Of a stretch of 64,000 bases of DNA, positions 29,499 through 38,178 are shown one piece after another. How positions within the stretch are numbered: the first letter of the stretch is position 1; every line of letters starts with the position of its first letter. The DNA is from Streptomyces roseirectus (GTDB taxonomy: Bacteria; Actinomycetota; Actinomycetes; Streptomycetales; Streptomycetaceae), in contig NZ_CP060828.1 in the NCBI RefSeq assembly GCF_014489635.1, forward strand, positions 4,192,001 to 4,256,000, in the 5' to 3' direction. A model generated the notes under the pieces. It had not been told where the DNA came from, did not search any database, and worked only from the letters and a program-made list of their open reading frames with translations. The translations under genes were made by a program, and so were the position numbers.

Positions 29499-29945
29499 TC
29501 AGTGGCCTTTCCGCTCGTCAAAACCCCGATCGAGGACGGAGATGCTGCTGACCGCGCCTCCGATGTAGGAGTCGGCCCCGCCGTGCAGGGTCTGCGTGTA
29601 GCGCAGGTGGTTGGAGATGTGCGCGCAAGCGTCCAGCAGCGAGCGGGACTGCTCGCTCCACCGCGTCGCCACATGCCCGAGCGCCGCGCCGAGGGCGTAC
29701 CCCTCGCTCTTCAGCCCGCCCGCGGCGGCCTCCGAAGCGATCTGCGCGTGACGGCTGTACACCCCGAAGTCGTCGAACAGATCATGCGCGGCCTTGCCCA
29801 CCGCCTCCAGGTCAGCGTTCCGCACCCGCAGATCACCCTGGGACGGGCCGCCGTCCGAGTCGGACAAGTGACTGTTAAGCTGCATCCCCGTGGACTGCCG
29901 TTGCGCCGCCGCGGCTTTGAGCTGCTCCCACTCGTCCCACGCCAT
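29499..29945 (-). CDS. small WXG-like type VII secretion partner protein
   Basis: A 148-residue helical protein (MAWDEWEQLKAAAAQRQSTGMQL, LDACAHISNHLRYTQTLHGGAD) five bases upstream of the 723-residue gene. Such small helical proteins usually act as heterodimer partners that deliver large T7SS effectors. It is first in the operon WXG-effector-membrane protein. The helical pattern is seen; the partner role is inferred. Confidence 0.68.
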   Translation of the reverse strand: MAWDEWEQLKAAAAQRQSTGMQLNSHLSDSDGGPSQGDLRVRNADLEAVGKAAHDLFDDFGVYSRHAQIASEAAAGGLKSEGYALGAALGHVATRWSEQSRSLLDACAHISNHLRYTQTLHGGADSYIGGAVSSISVLDRGFDERKGH

Positions 29946-30118
29946 GCGCGGCGCCCTCCCCGTCCCCGTGGTGATACCCGGCCGTGGCGGACGGGATCAC
30001 GGCACCGCCGGGACAACTCCCGCCACCTCCAGGGAGATTACCGTTCCTTTGCTCGATCTTGCATGAGAGGTGATCGCGCACGGAGGGAAGCGGGAGGATG
30101 CAAGGTAGGATAAGTAGC

Positions 30119-30382
30119 ATGACCGAGCCCACCGGTAAGTACTCGATCACCATGCCGCGCGACATCGCCGAAGCCGCCAAGGCCCGCAGCGGCCCCTCCG
30201 GCCTGTCCGCCTACGTCGCCGCGGCCGTCGCCCGCCAGATCGAGCGGGACAACCTCAACGAACTCATCACCGTGGCAGAGGCCGAACACGGCCCCGTCCT
30301 GGACGGAGAGATCCAGGCACTGCGCGACCAGCTCCACCAGGCCCGAGAGCAGCAGACCCGAGGCGGGGCGAACGCCGCGTGA
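30119..30382 (+). CDS. ribbon-helix-helix antitoxin
   Basis: An 87-residue protein. The N-terminal RHH DNA-binding part is GKYSITMPRDIAEAAKARSG, with an alpha helix VAAAVARQIERDNLNELI, followed by a helical toxin-binding tail. The start at 30119 follows GTAGGATAAGT. Its stop overlaps the PIN toxin start (GTGA), the normal antitoxin-first layout. It probably autoregulates the divergent promoter region 29946-30118. Confidence 0.88.
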   Translation: MTEPTGKYSITMPRDIAEAAKARSGPSGLSAYVAAAVARQIERDNLNELITVAEAEHGPVLDGEIQALRDQLHQAREQQTRGGANAA

Positions 30383-30792
30383 CCCCCTCTCCCGCCGTCC
30401 CCGGCGGCACCCTGGTCCTCGACAGCGAGGGACTGGCCAAGGCGGTCATGCGCGACCGCGCGGTCACCGGCTGGCTCGCCCTCGCCCGGGCCGACGACCT
30501 CCGGGTGATCACCTCCGCTGCCACGCTCGTGGAGGTGATCCACCCACGGATCAATCGCCCGGCCCTGGAATGGACCCTGTCCCGCCTCGTCGTCGAACCG
30601 ATCACCGAGCCCATCGCCCGGCACGCCGCAGCGCTCCTCGCGGACGCCGGCCTACACGGCCACAAGTACGCCGTCGACGCCATGCTCAGCGCCACGGCAC
30701 TGGCCGCCCCCGGACCCGTCACCGTTCTTACCTCCGACCCTGAGGACCTCACCGCGCTCTGCCTCGGGCGCGTCACCGTCATCAAGATCTGA
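30379..30792 (+). CDS. PIN domain toxin (VapC-like ribonuclease)
   Basis: A 137-residue PIN-domain protein with the four expected acidic residues: LVLDSEG, ATLVEVIHP, KYAVDAMLSA and LTSDPEDL. The family cleaves tRNA or rRNA in an Mg2+-dependent way. It is translationally coupled to the RHH antitoxin. The pair sits beside decaying regulatory genes in the accessory zone. Confidence 0.88.
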   Translation: MTPSPAVPGGTLVLDSEGLAKAVMRDRAVTGWLALARADDLRVITSAATLVEVIHPRINRPALEWTLSRLVVEPITEPIARHAAALLADAGLHGHKYAVDAMLSATALAAPGPVTVLTSDPEDLTALCLGRVTVIKI

Positions 30793-30901
30793 GCTCGAGG
30801 GCTATGGCGCGGGCACCTGCGCGAAGGAGATGCCCGACACCCGCACACGGAGGGGTGCCCTCACCCGAAGACGTGAGCACCTCTCCACACGGAAACGCCC
30901 G

Positions 30902-31224
30902 CTACTCGTACCGCTCCCACGTATGCCCACCCCGATGCTCCTCGGCCAGCCAGCAGGCGTCCCGCCCCTGCGGGCTCCCGGAGGGGCAGTGGACCAGGTG
31001 CCGGACCTGGGCGTCACCGGCGTCGGGCCGGACGACCCACACCGCGCCGTCGTCCTCATTGCTGAGGTCACGCAGCAGGGCCGCGTGCTCGCCGTGCGGG
31101 TGGGCGTCGAGTTCGCAGGTGACGGAGTCCGGGAGCGGTCCTCGCCGGGACGGCCGTTGGGGAAGGTCAGGGCGGTCTCCCGCAGGTGTCCGGGGACGCT
31201 CAGGAAAGCGGTGCAGGTCGTCAT
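30902..31224 (-). pseudogene. frameshifted small gene (DUF6907-like)
   Basis: Coding-like codon bias shifts between frames twice. Frame 1 reads MTTCTAFLSVPGHLRETALTF from the ATG at 31224. Frame 2 reads DSVTCELDAHPHGEHAALLR and on to VRHLVHCPPG. Frame 3 reads GRDACWLAEEHRGGHTWERY and stops at 30902. A single protein of about 105 residues would result if two indels were repaired. DUF6907 is a tentative identification. The ATG overlaps the stop of the 40-residue frame upstream. Confidence 0.5.
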
Positions 31225-31343
31225 CGCGTCCCCCTGCTCGGCGTGTTCTTCCGGCACTCGGGACGACTCGGCTCCGGGCCGTCCCCGCCCCGGCGGACGG
31301 GCTTGCTGGGCACCCGGCGGACCTGCGTCCGCTCCCCGTTCAT
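31221..31343 (-). CDS. 40-residue hypothetical protein
   Basis: A short frame MNGERTQVRRVPSKPV... ending PSRGTR. It overlaps the stop of the upstream frame (TGATGA) and the start of the downstream one (ATGA). The tight overlaps suggest a once translationally coupled trio. No family recognised. Confidence 0.35.
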   Translation of the reverse strand: MNGERTQVRRVPSKPVRRGGDGPEPSRPECRKNTPSRGTR

Positions 31344-31634
31344 CAGGCCGCCGCCCCGACCGGCGTACCGATCCGGTGACCGTGGATCACCCTCGGCCCG
31401 ACGTCGATCCCGTCCAGCGCGAGCACCAACACCCGCCTCCGCAAGCGCTGTTCGTGCGCGACAAGGTAGGGACGGACCCGGGCGGCCGGCCTGCGGACGT
31501 CGGTCCGGCGCCGCTTCAGGAGGTACCTGGGGAGGACGGGGATCTCGGCGCCGGTGACGCGGACGCGGTGACCGGGGGGACGGCGGCCCGCGTCGGGGGC
31601 GGGGGCCGGGCCGCTGCCCGGTACTGTGGGACAT
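31343..31634 (-). pseudogene. small gene with apparent frameshift near its start
   Basis: The ATG at 31634 has AGGAG at six bases, but the frame with Streptomyces codon bias (RVTGAEIPVLPRYLLKRRRT, VRPYLVAHEQRLRRRVLVLA, GPRVIHGHRIGTP) is offset from it and has no start of its own. It ends in TGA at 31343-31345. Best explained by a single indel just after the start. Function unknown. Confidence 0.4.
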
Positions 31635-31824
31635 GCTGACGCTCCTCTGAAGCGTTGGCCGTGCCCCGGGATGGTCGCTCACCGCTGGGGTTTCTTGCGT
31701 GGCGACGGGACGCGTTCACTCAACGCTGAGCCGCCGCTGCACAAGGCATGCCCCACGAGATGCGCGAAACAACATGTTGCCTCAAGTCGCATGAGGTGGC
31801 ATATGCCGACTATGGCCAAGGGTG

Positions 31825-32013
31825 CTACACGAAGTCGTCGAACTCGCCCGCCTTGACCCCTTCGAGGAAGGCCCGCAGCTTATGGCGGGTGGTCTGGACG
31901 ACCACGTCGGGGTCGTCGCTCTCGCGGAGGAGGATGTGGCCGTCTTCCTCGGCTATCTCGATGCATGCTCCGGTGTCTGCCGAGGCGGACGCCTTACGCC
32001 AGCGAAGTTCCAC
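31825..32013 (-). CDS. DUF397 domain protein
   Basis: An intact 62-residue DUF397 protein (MELRWRKASASADTGACIEIAE, ILLRESDDPDVVVQTT, LRAFLEGVKAGEFDDFV). It would pair with the XRE/DUF5753 gene next to it, which is broken. It may be an orphan that survives its partner's loss. Confidence 0.85.
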   Translation of the reverse strand: MELRWRKASASADTGACIEIAEEDGHILLRESDDPDVVVQTTRHKLRAFLEGVKAGEFDDFV

Positions 32014-32026
32014 TGGTCCTCAACCC

Positions 32027-32688
32027 TCAACTCGCCTTGGTCACCCGTCGGATGAAGTCGAGCGACGCCGCTGGTTCAGTAGAGCGTCGAACTGCCGGCG
32101 TTCGCGAAGCCACCTGCCGCGAACGGCACTACGCGGATGGTGACGTTGGGGTGCCCGGACTGCTCCAGCAGGTAGGTGAGCTGCTTCGCCAGGGTCCTCC
32201 CGCCGCCGAACCGCATCAGCAACGCGCCTTCGTGGATCAGGAATTCGAAAAGAGGGGCTTCCTCACGGTCGAGTAGTGCCGCGCGCTCGATCCTGAACTC
32301 GACATGCCGCTCCAGGTCCGCCGGATCCATGGTCGGCACCGCCTCGGCGAACACGCCTCGTGTGTAGTCGGGGGTCTGAAGGATGCCGGGCAGGTGCATG
32401 ATCTGAGCGGAGCGCAGTGCGGTCGCATGGTGCTCCATCTCGGCGATGTCCAGCAGACCAGCCGGTATTGCGTCCCGGTATTTGTCCCACCAGTACGGCC
32501 CGCGCTCCCTGGCCATATCGGCCAATGCGTCCACGTAACGCGCGTCAGGGCACCGGTAGTTGGCTGCCCACACCCGCACCCTGTCGCTGCTTACCCCGGA
32601 ACGAGCGGACTCCGTTGTGCTCGCGCATCGTACGAAGCTCGGCGCCGAGGCGGCGTTGACGCTCGGTGGATGGTTTTCTCACGGGCAC
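32027..32688 (-). pseudogene. XRE/DUF5753 regulator with two internal deletions
   Basis: Three pieces of one regulator are visible. First, an N-terminal piece VPVRKPSTERQRRLGAELRTMR from the GTG at 32688. Then, in another frame, the DUF5753 part from MRVWAANYRCPDARYVDALAD to VVPFAAGGFANAGSSTLY, which meets a stop. Last, the family's C-terminal end SLDFIRRVTKAS. The helix-turn-helix proper and about 60 residues before the C-terminus are missing. The protein cannot be functional as a DNA-binding regulator. Confidence 0.75.
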
Positions 32689-32718
32689 CGTAGCTCTCCC
32701 TTCGAACGCAACACCATC

Positions 32719-32776
32719 ATGCCGCCGAAGAACGTACCGTCCGAACTCTCCGCGTCACGCGGCAGACCGCCCCCTC
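32719..32776. repeat. remnant of a type VII gene start (direct repeat with 26434-26494)
   Basis: Read on the minus strand, it encodes RDAESSDGTFFGGM, close to RDAQSSGGTFFDGM at the start of the WXG/PPE-like gene. It has no gene body behind it, so a related gene was deleted here. Confidence 0.6.
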
Positions 32777-32832
32777 GCTCCATAAAGGAACCTTTTGCCC
32801 CGTTGTCAGTGGGGGCTGGCACACTCGTTCTC

Positions 32833-34536
32833 ATGAGTCAGCGGTGGGTTCTTGTGCCTGGGGAGGGGGGTGGGGTGGAGGTTGCTCGGTTGGGGGAGGA
32901 CGGGGAGGTTGTGGGGGAAGTCGTGCGGGAGGCCGGGGTGGTGGAGGCCGTGCGGAAGTGGGGGGAGGTGGGGCGGTGGGTTTGGCGGAGTAGTGGGGAG
33001 GTTTATGCGGGGGTGGTGGCGGCGGGGGAGCGGGTGGAGCGGTGTTATGACGTTGAGGTGGCTGAGGGGCTGTTGCTGGGGTACGAGGGGAAGTTTGGGG
33101 CGCCTCGGTCGGCGTGGGCGGCGTTGGCGCGGTTGCGGGGGGCGGCTGTGCCGGAGGATCCGCCGGTGTGGAGTGGGAGTGGGCAGCCGTCGTTGTTCGA
33201 GGCTCGGGAGGCGTTGGCGCCGTTGTCTGTTGGGGAGTTGGTCGCCGTCTATCGGGAGCAGTTGCGGCGGATCGAGCGGGTGGCGGAACCGGGGCGGATG
33301 CGGTTGCTGACGGCGGCGGAGTCGGCGGGGACGCTCGTGGCGGGCGAGATGAACGCGGCGGGGCTGCCGTGGCGGGCGGACGTGCACCGGGAGGTGCTGC
33401 GGGAACTGCTCGGGGAGCGGTATGCCGGGGGCGGGGAGCCCCGTCGGCTGGCCGAGCTGGCGGAGCAGGTGTCGGTGGCGTTCGGGAGGCGGGTGCGGCC
33501 GGACCTGCCGGCGGACGTGGTGAAGGCGTTCGCGCAGGCCGGGATCAAGGTGAAGTCGACGCGGAAGTGGGAGATCGCGTCGATCGACCATCCGGCGGTG
33601 GCGCCGCTCCTGGAGTACAAGCGGCTGTACCGGATCTGGGTGGCGCACGGATGGAGCTGGCTGCAGGAGTGGGTGCGGGACGGCCGGTTCCGGCCGGAGT
33701 TCCTGGCGGGCGGCACGGTCACGGGGCGGTGGGTCACCAACGGCGGGGGCGCGCTGCAGATCCCGAAGGTGATCCGGCGGGCCGTCGTCGCGGACCCGGG
33801 CTGGCGGCTGGTCGTGGCGGACGCGGACCAGATGGAGCCCAGAGTGCTCGCCGCGATCTCGCGTGATCCGGGGCTGATGGAGGTCGCCGGGCGGGAGGGC
33901 GACCTGTATCAGGCGGTGTCGGACCGCGCGTTCTCCGGCGACCGGGACCAGGCCAAGCTCGCCGTCCTGGGCGCGGTGTACGGGCAGACGTCCGGGGACG
34001 GCCTGAAGAACCTCGCGGCGCTGCGCCGCCGGTTCCCGCGCGCGGTCGAGTACGTCGACGAGGCGGCCCGCGCGGGCGAGGAGGGCCGGCTGGTGCGGAC
34101 CTGGCTGGGGAGGACCTGCCCGCCCGCGGTGACGTCCGGGGACGCGGACGGCGAGGCGGGTATCCCCGTCGAGGCACCCGGCGGGGCGTCCGGCGGGACG
34201 TCCGGGGAGGGGTCGGCCTGGGTGCCGGGGTACGCGTCGAGCAACGCGCGGGCGCGCGGGCGGTTCACGCGGAACTTCGTCGTGCAGGGCAGCGCCGCCG
34301 ACTGGGCGCTGCTGATGCTGGCGGCGCTGCGGCAGGCGTGCGCGGGCATGGCGGCCGAGCTGGTGTTCTTCCAGCACGACGAGGTGATCGTGCACTGTCC
34401 GGCGGACGAGGCCGAGGCGGTCGTCGAGGCGATCCGGGAGGCGTCCCGGACGGCCGCGGTGCTGACGTTCGGGCAGACGCCGGTGCGGTTCCCGTTCACC
34501 ACGGCCGTGGTCGAGTGCTATGCGGACGCCAAGTGA
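32833..34536 (+). CDS. bifunctional 3'-5' exonuclease/DNA polymerase (Pol I-like, short)
   Basis: A 567-residue family A polymerase without the 5' nuclease domain, of the actinobacterial 'bifunctional 3'-5' exonuclease/DNA polymerase' family. Polymerase motifs: motif A VVADADQMEPRVLAAIS, O-helix DQAKLAVLGAVYGQTSG, and motif C FFQHDEVIVH. The exonuclease-like N-terminal domain is poorly conserved. A Gly/Ala/Ser-rich insertion of about 35 residues lies between the O-helix region and motif C. The start at 32833 (MSQRWVLVPGEG) is the usual one. A role in repair is likely; paralogous to polA. Confidence 0.88.
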   Translation: MSQRWVLVPGEGGGVEVARLGEDGEVVGEVVREAGVVEAVRKWGEVGRWVWRSSGEVYAGVVAAGERVERCYDVEVAEGLLLGYEGKFGAPRSAWAALARLRGAAVPEDPPVWSGSGQPSLFEAREALAPLSVGELVAVYREQLRRIERVAEPGRMRLLTAAESAGTLVAGEMNAAGLPWRADVHREVLRELLGERYAGGGEPRRLAELAEQVSVAFGRRVRPDLPADVVKAFAQAGIKVKSTRKWEIASIDHPAVAPLLEYKRLYRIWVAHGWSWLQEWVRDGRFRPEFLAGGTVTGRWVTNGGGALQIPKVIRRAVVADPGWRLVVADADQMEPRVLAAISRDPGLMEVAGREGDLYQAVSDRAFSGDRDQAKLAVLGAVYGQTSGDGLKNLAALRRRFPRAVEYVDEAARAGEEGRLVRTWLGRTCPPAVTSGDADGEAGIPVEAPGGASGGTSGEGSAWVPGYASSNARARGRFTRNFVVQGSAADWALLMLAALRQACAGMAAELVFFQHDEVIVHCPADEAEAVVEAIREASRTAAVLTFGQTPVRFPFTTAVVECYADAK

Positions 34537-34543
34537 GGCGGCG

Positions 34544-35434
34544 TCAGATGACCGGCGGGCGGCCCAGCCGGGTCAGCTTCCACACCGTGCGCCAGCTCAT
34601 CGGGCGGCGGGGGCCCGCCGGGTGGCGCAGGCCCTCCGCGAACCCCGCGAACCAGGCGCGCAGGCCGGCCAGGGAGCGGGTGCGCAGGAGGGTGACGGCG
34701 ATCCAGACGGCCAGGTGGAGGGGGATCAGCGGGAGGGGGAGGTTGCGGCGGACCAGCCAGACGCGGTTGCGGGCGGTGACGCGGTAGTAGATCGCGTGCC
34801 GTGCCGGGGACGTCTTGGGGTGCTGGAGGAGGAGGTGCGGGGCGTACTCGATGCGCCAGCCCGCGTCGACCGCCCGCCAGGCCAGGTCCGTCTCCTCGTG
34901 GGCGAAGAAGAACTCCGCGGGCCAGTCGCCGGTCTGCTCCAGCATCCGCATGCTGAGGGCGTGGCCGCCGCCGAGGAACGCGGTGACCTCGCCGCCCTCC
35001 ATCGGGTCCGCCTTCCCCGGGCGGGGGACGTGGCGGCGGGCCGTCTCGCCGTGCTCGTCGGCGATGCGGAAGGCGACGATGCCGAGGCGGTCGTCCGCGG
35101 CGTACAGGTCGCTCACGCCGCGCAGGGTGTCCGGGTCGGGGAGGAGGCCGTCGTCGTCGAGGTCGACCACGACGTCGACGTCGCCGTACTCCCGCAGTTT
35201 CGCCAGGGCCTCGTTGCGGCCGCCGGGGCAGCCCAGGTTCTCGTCAAGTTCCAGGAGGGTGACCTCACCCGGAAGGGCGAGCCGGTGGGTGAACTCCGGG
35301 AGACGGCAGCCGTTGCCGACGATCACGATTCTCGCCGGGGGGAGGGACTGCTTCGCCACGGACTCCAGGAGGGCGTCCACCTCGTCCGGGCGGTTTCCCA
35401 TCGTCACCACGGCGACCGCGATCCTCGGCTCCAC
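34544..35434 (-). CDS. glycosyltransferase family 2
   Basis: About 296 residues, GT-A fold. Nucleotide-sugar binding start VAVVTMGNRPDEVDALLESV, DENLGCPGGRNEAL, a DDD metal motif (VVDLDDDGLLP), and the acceptor block FLGGGHALSMRMLEQTGDWP, AHEETDLAWRAVDAGW. A C-terminal hydrophobic segment (LIPLHLAVWIAVTLL) probably anchors it to the membrane. Rhamnosyltransferase-like; donor and acceptor unknown. The GTG at 35434 is chosen; an upstream ATG would add a basic tail of 32 residues. Confidence 0.88.
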   Translation of the reverse strand: MEPRIAVAVVTMGNRPDEVDALLESVAKQSLPPARIVIVGNGCRLPEFTHRLALPGEVTLLELDENLGCPGGRNEALAKLREYGDVDVVVDLDDDGLLPDPDTLRGVSDLYAADDRLGIVAFRIADEHGETARRHVPRPGKADPMEGGEVTAFLGGGHALSMRMLEQTGDWPAEFFFAHEETDLAWRAVDAGWRIEYAPHLLLQHPKTSPARHAIYYRVTARNRVWLVRRNLPLPLIPLHLAVWIAVTLLRTRSLAGLRAWFAGFAEGLRHPAGPRRPMSWRTVWKLTRLGRPPVI

Positions 35435-35612
35435 TGCGGTTCTACTTTCTTTCGGCGTGCGGCGTGCTGGGGCGGCTTGTCGTCGCCGCCGGCGGCGGCC
35501 GGGGGGTCGACGGTGTGCGCCGTTCATCAAGATGTTGCCTCAAAGAAGGACGTTGTCCGAGGTGCGGCTGGCTTTGCCTCCTTTTTGCGCGGGTTTGCCG
35601 AGGGTCCGCGCG

Positions 35613-36083
35613 TCACTCGGAGGGCGGGGCCGGGTGGGGGGTGGCGTGCTGGGCCGCCGTGACGAAGGCCGACTTCGCGCGCTGGAGGTCGTCCAGGGAG
35701 GCGTGGCGGCGGAGGGCGTCGAGCAGGGCCTGGGCGCTCGCCGCGACGTCCGGCGGGCCCTCCAGGAGGACGGCGGCGAGGGCTCGTTGGAGGTGGGCGG
35801 CGTCGTCGGGGTGGCCCTGGCCCGTGCGTTCCGTCAGGATGACGGTTTCCGCGGCCGACAGGAACTCCGCGTAGATCCTGCGGCGTTCGGTCAGGGCCCG
35901 CTGGGTCGCCTCCGCGCGGATCGTGATGCGGACGGATTCCAGGAGGGCGTCGGCCTGGCGGTCGCCCGCGTGGCGTGCCGCCTCGGCCTGGCGCAGGCCC
36001 GCGCCGCGGGCGTACCAGCCGGTGACGAGGCTGCCGGCGAGCGCCGAGCCCGCCGCTATGAGGGCTACTCCCCATTCACTCAT
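35613..36083 (-). CDS. membrane-anchored hypothetical protein
   Basis: A 156-residue protein with one N-terminal membrane segment (VALIAAGSALAGSLVTGWYARGA) followed by an alpha-helical, Ala/Arg-rich cytoplasmic domain (RRIYAEFLSAAETVILTERTG). No catalytic motif and no family I can name. Common Streptomyces type of small signal-anchored protein. Confidence 0.7.
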   Translation of the reverse strand: MSEWGVALIAAGSALAGSLVTGWYARGAGLRQAEAARHAGDRQADALLESVRITIRAEATQRALTERRRIYAEFLSAAETVILTERTGQGHPDDAAHLQRALAAVLLEGPPDVAASAQALLDALRRHASLDDLQRAKSAFVTAAQHATPHPAPPSE

Positions 36084-36230
36084 GCGGTCATCTTCACCGA
36101 TCTTCGCTCCGGGGGGTGAGGGTTACGATCGATTCATGCCGTCGGCCCCTGACGAACCCCGAAACCCGCTCCCACCTGCGAAAACACCGTGCGGCCCGGC
36201 CCTCGCTCCGGTAGAATCGGAGAATTTGCG

Positions 36231-36384
36231 CGACGGGCGACGGGCGACGGGCGACGGGCGACGGGCGACGGGCGACGGGCGACGGGCGACGGGCGACGGG
36301 CGACGGGCGACGGGCGACGGGCGACGGGCGACGGGCGACGGGCGACGGGCGACGGGCGACGGGCGACGGGCGACGGGCGACGGG
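36231..36384. repeat. 22-copy heptanucleotide tandem repeat (CGACGGG)n
   Basis: Exactly 154 bases of CGACGGG without visible interruption. It ends 10 bases before the ATG of the following gene and lies in the promoter/leader region between divergent genes. The unit length is not a multiple of three, so the array is not coding in a stable frame. Copy-number change by slippage would alter the spacing between any upstream promoter and the start codon. Confidence 0.95.
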
Positions 36385-36394
36385 CGGTCTCGGT

Positions 36395-38020
36395 ATGAGG
36401 AGGGTGTTGTTCGCCGCCCGGTCCGCGGTGGCCCTGCACCGGCTGCTCGACGTCGTCCCCGTGTTCGCCGGGGACGCGCGGATCGCCCGGTGCTTCACCC
36501 TCGTCCCCGGCTCCGACTTCGGTGTGGACGCGCTGGCCGTCGTCGACGCGCTCGGCGGGCGGGTCGTGCCGTGGGAGGAAGCCTGCGCGGGGGCCTACGA
36601 CCTGGTCGTTTCGGCCTCCCCCAAAGGGGAGTTGGCGCTGCTCAGCGGCCCGCACGTGCTGTTGCCGCACGGTGCGGGGTTCAGCAAGACGATCCGCGCC
36701 GAGGGGTCCGCGGACTCGGCGTCCGGGCTCGACCCCGTCTATCTGCGGCGCGCGCCGATCGCGCTGCACGCCATGGCGCACCCCGACCAGGTCGCCCGCC
36801 TGCGCGCCGCCGGCACCGGGGCGGCCTCGCGGGCGAGGGTCGTCGGTGACCCCACGCTGGACCGACTCCTGGCCTCCCGCCCCCTCCGTGACCGCTACCG
36901 CGCGGCGCTCGGCACCGGCTCGCGCAGGCTCCTCGTCCTGACGTCCACCTGGGGACCGGAGTCCCTGCTCCACCGCCGACCGGACCTGCCCGCCGAACTC
37001 GCCGCCGAACTCCCCTACGACGAATACCAGTTGGCCCTCGTCGTGCACCCCAACGAGCACAGCCGCCTCGGCGCCTACGACCTCGCGGAACGCCTCGCGC
37101 CCGCCTTCGACGCGGGACTGGTCCTCGCCGCGCCCCGCGAGGAGTGGGCCGCGGTCCTCGTCGCCGCCGACGCGCTGGTGACCGACCACGGGTCGACGGC
37201 CCTGTACTTCGCCGGGTCGGCGGCCGACGACCGGCCTGTGGTCGGCGTCGGCAGCGGTGGGCCGGAGTTGATCCCGGGCAGTCCGATGGACGAACTCCTG
37301 CGGTCCGTACCGGTGTTGGGGCGGGGGCAGGAGATCCGGCGGGCGCTGGACGCCTATCGGCCGGGGGCGGCCCGCCATGCCGCCGAGGCCGCGTTCGCCT
37401 TCCCGGGGCGGGCGTTGGAGCGGCTGCGCGCCGAACTGTACGGGCTGCTCGGGCTCACGCCGGCCGCCGCGACGTCCCCGCGGCTCCTCCCCTCCCCCGC
37501 GCCCGCGCGCCGGATGCCCGCCGCTTTCGACGTCCACGCCGGGCTCATCCCCGACGGGGTCCGCGTCGCCCGTCACCCCGTCGGGCTCGCGCCGGCCGGG
37601 CATCACCTCGCGGTGGAGTACGGGGCGGCCGGTGAGCAAGTGACGCTGTCCGCAGGAGTGTTGTACCGTCGGCCGCTGCCCTCGGGGGCCGGCTGGACGT
37701 CCGGCGGGTGGACCCGGCACGCGCTCGACTCCTACCCGGGGTGCCGTACGGCGGGGGTCGTCCAGCCGTGCGGGGACGGGGTGTTGAGGTTCCGTGGCCG
37801 TGAACTCCCGTACGCGGTGCGGATCGAGGCCCGGGTCGAGGCCGACGGGCGGGTGTCGGCCGTGGATCCGGCGGTCGCGGTGTCGGCCGCGCATGTGTGG
37901 GTGGCGGGGCATCGGGACTGGGACGGGGGGCGTGTCGTGTTCAACTGCCTTGTGGGGGAACGGGAGTTCAGGGTGCGGTTGCGGGAGGCGACGGAGGGGG
38001 AGGCTGGGGCGGCGGTCTGA
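36395..38020 (+). CDS. CDP-glycerol glycerophosphotransferase-like / GT-B fold protein
   Basis: A 541-residue protein. Residues about 1-350 resemble the teichoic-acid CDP-glycerol transferase fold (LLPHGAGFSKTIRA, VVGDPTLDRLLASR, VLTSTWGPESLL, LVVHPNEHSRLGAYDL, DALVTDHGSTALYFAG). Residues about 390-541 form a separate beta-rich domain that I do not recognise (FDVHAGLIPDGVRVARHPVG, VFNCLVGEREFRVRL). The ATG follows the heptamer array by 10 bases with no clear ribosome binding site upstream. Likely acts on cell-envelope polymers; substrate unknown. Confidence 0.65.
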   Translation: MRRVLFAARSAVALHRLLDVVPVFAGDARIARCFTLVPGSDFGVDALAVVDALGGRVVPWEEACAGAYDLVVSASPKGELALLSGPHVLLPHGAGFSKTIRAEGSADSASGLDPVYLRRAPIALHAMAHPDQVARLRAAGTGAASRARVVGDPTLDRLLASRPLRDRYRAALGTGSRRLLVLTSTWGPESLLHRRPDLPAELAAELPYDEYQLALVVHPNEHSRLGAYDLAERLAPAFDAGLVLAAPREEWAAVLVAADALVTDHGSTALYFAGSAADDRPVVGVGSGGPELIPGSPMDELLRSVPVLGRGQEIRRALDAYRPGAARHAAEAAFAFPGRALERLRAELYGLLGLTPAAATSPRLLPSPAPARRMPAAFDVHAGLIPDGVRVARHPVGLAPAGHHLAVEYGAAGEQVTLSAGVLYRRPLPSGAGWTSGGWTRHALDSYPGCRTAGVVQPCGDGVLRFRGRELPYAVRIEARVEADGRVSAVDPAVAVSAAHVWVAGHRDWDGGRVVFNCLVGEREFRVRLREATEGEAGAAV

Positions 38021-38178
38021 GGCGTAGGGCGGCGCATGCTCAGGGGCGGCGGCCTGAGGCACGTGGCGGCGCGCCCGGGGCCGCGCGCCGAGGCCCACGG
38101 CGCCGCACACTCGAGGGCCGCGCTCCGAGGCCCCCCTCAGCCCGCCGCCTCGGCCGACAGCCCGTCCCGCCCTCCCCC

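Noticed and set aside
36231..36384. CRISPR array
   Set aside because: Units are seven bases with no spacers.
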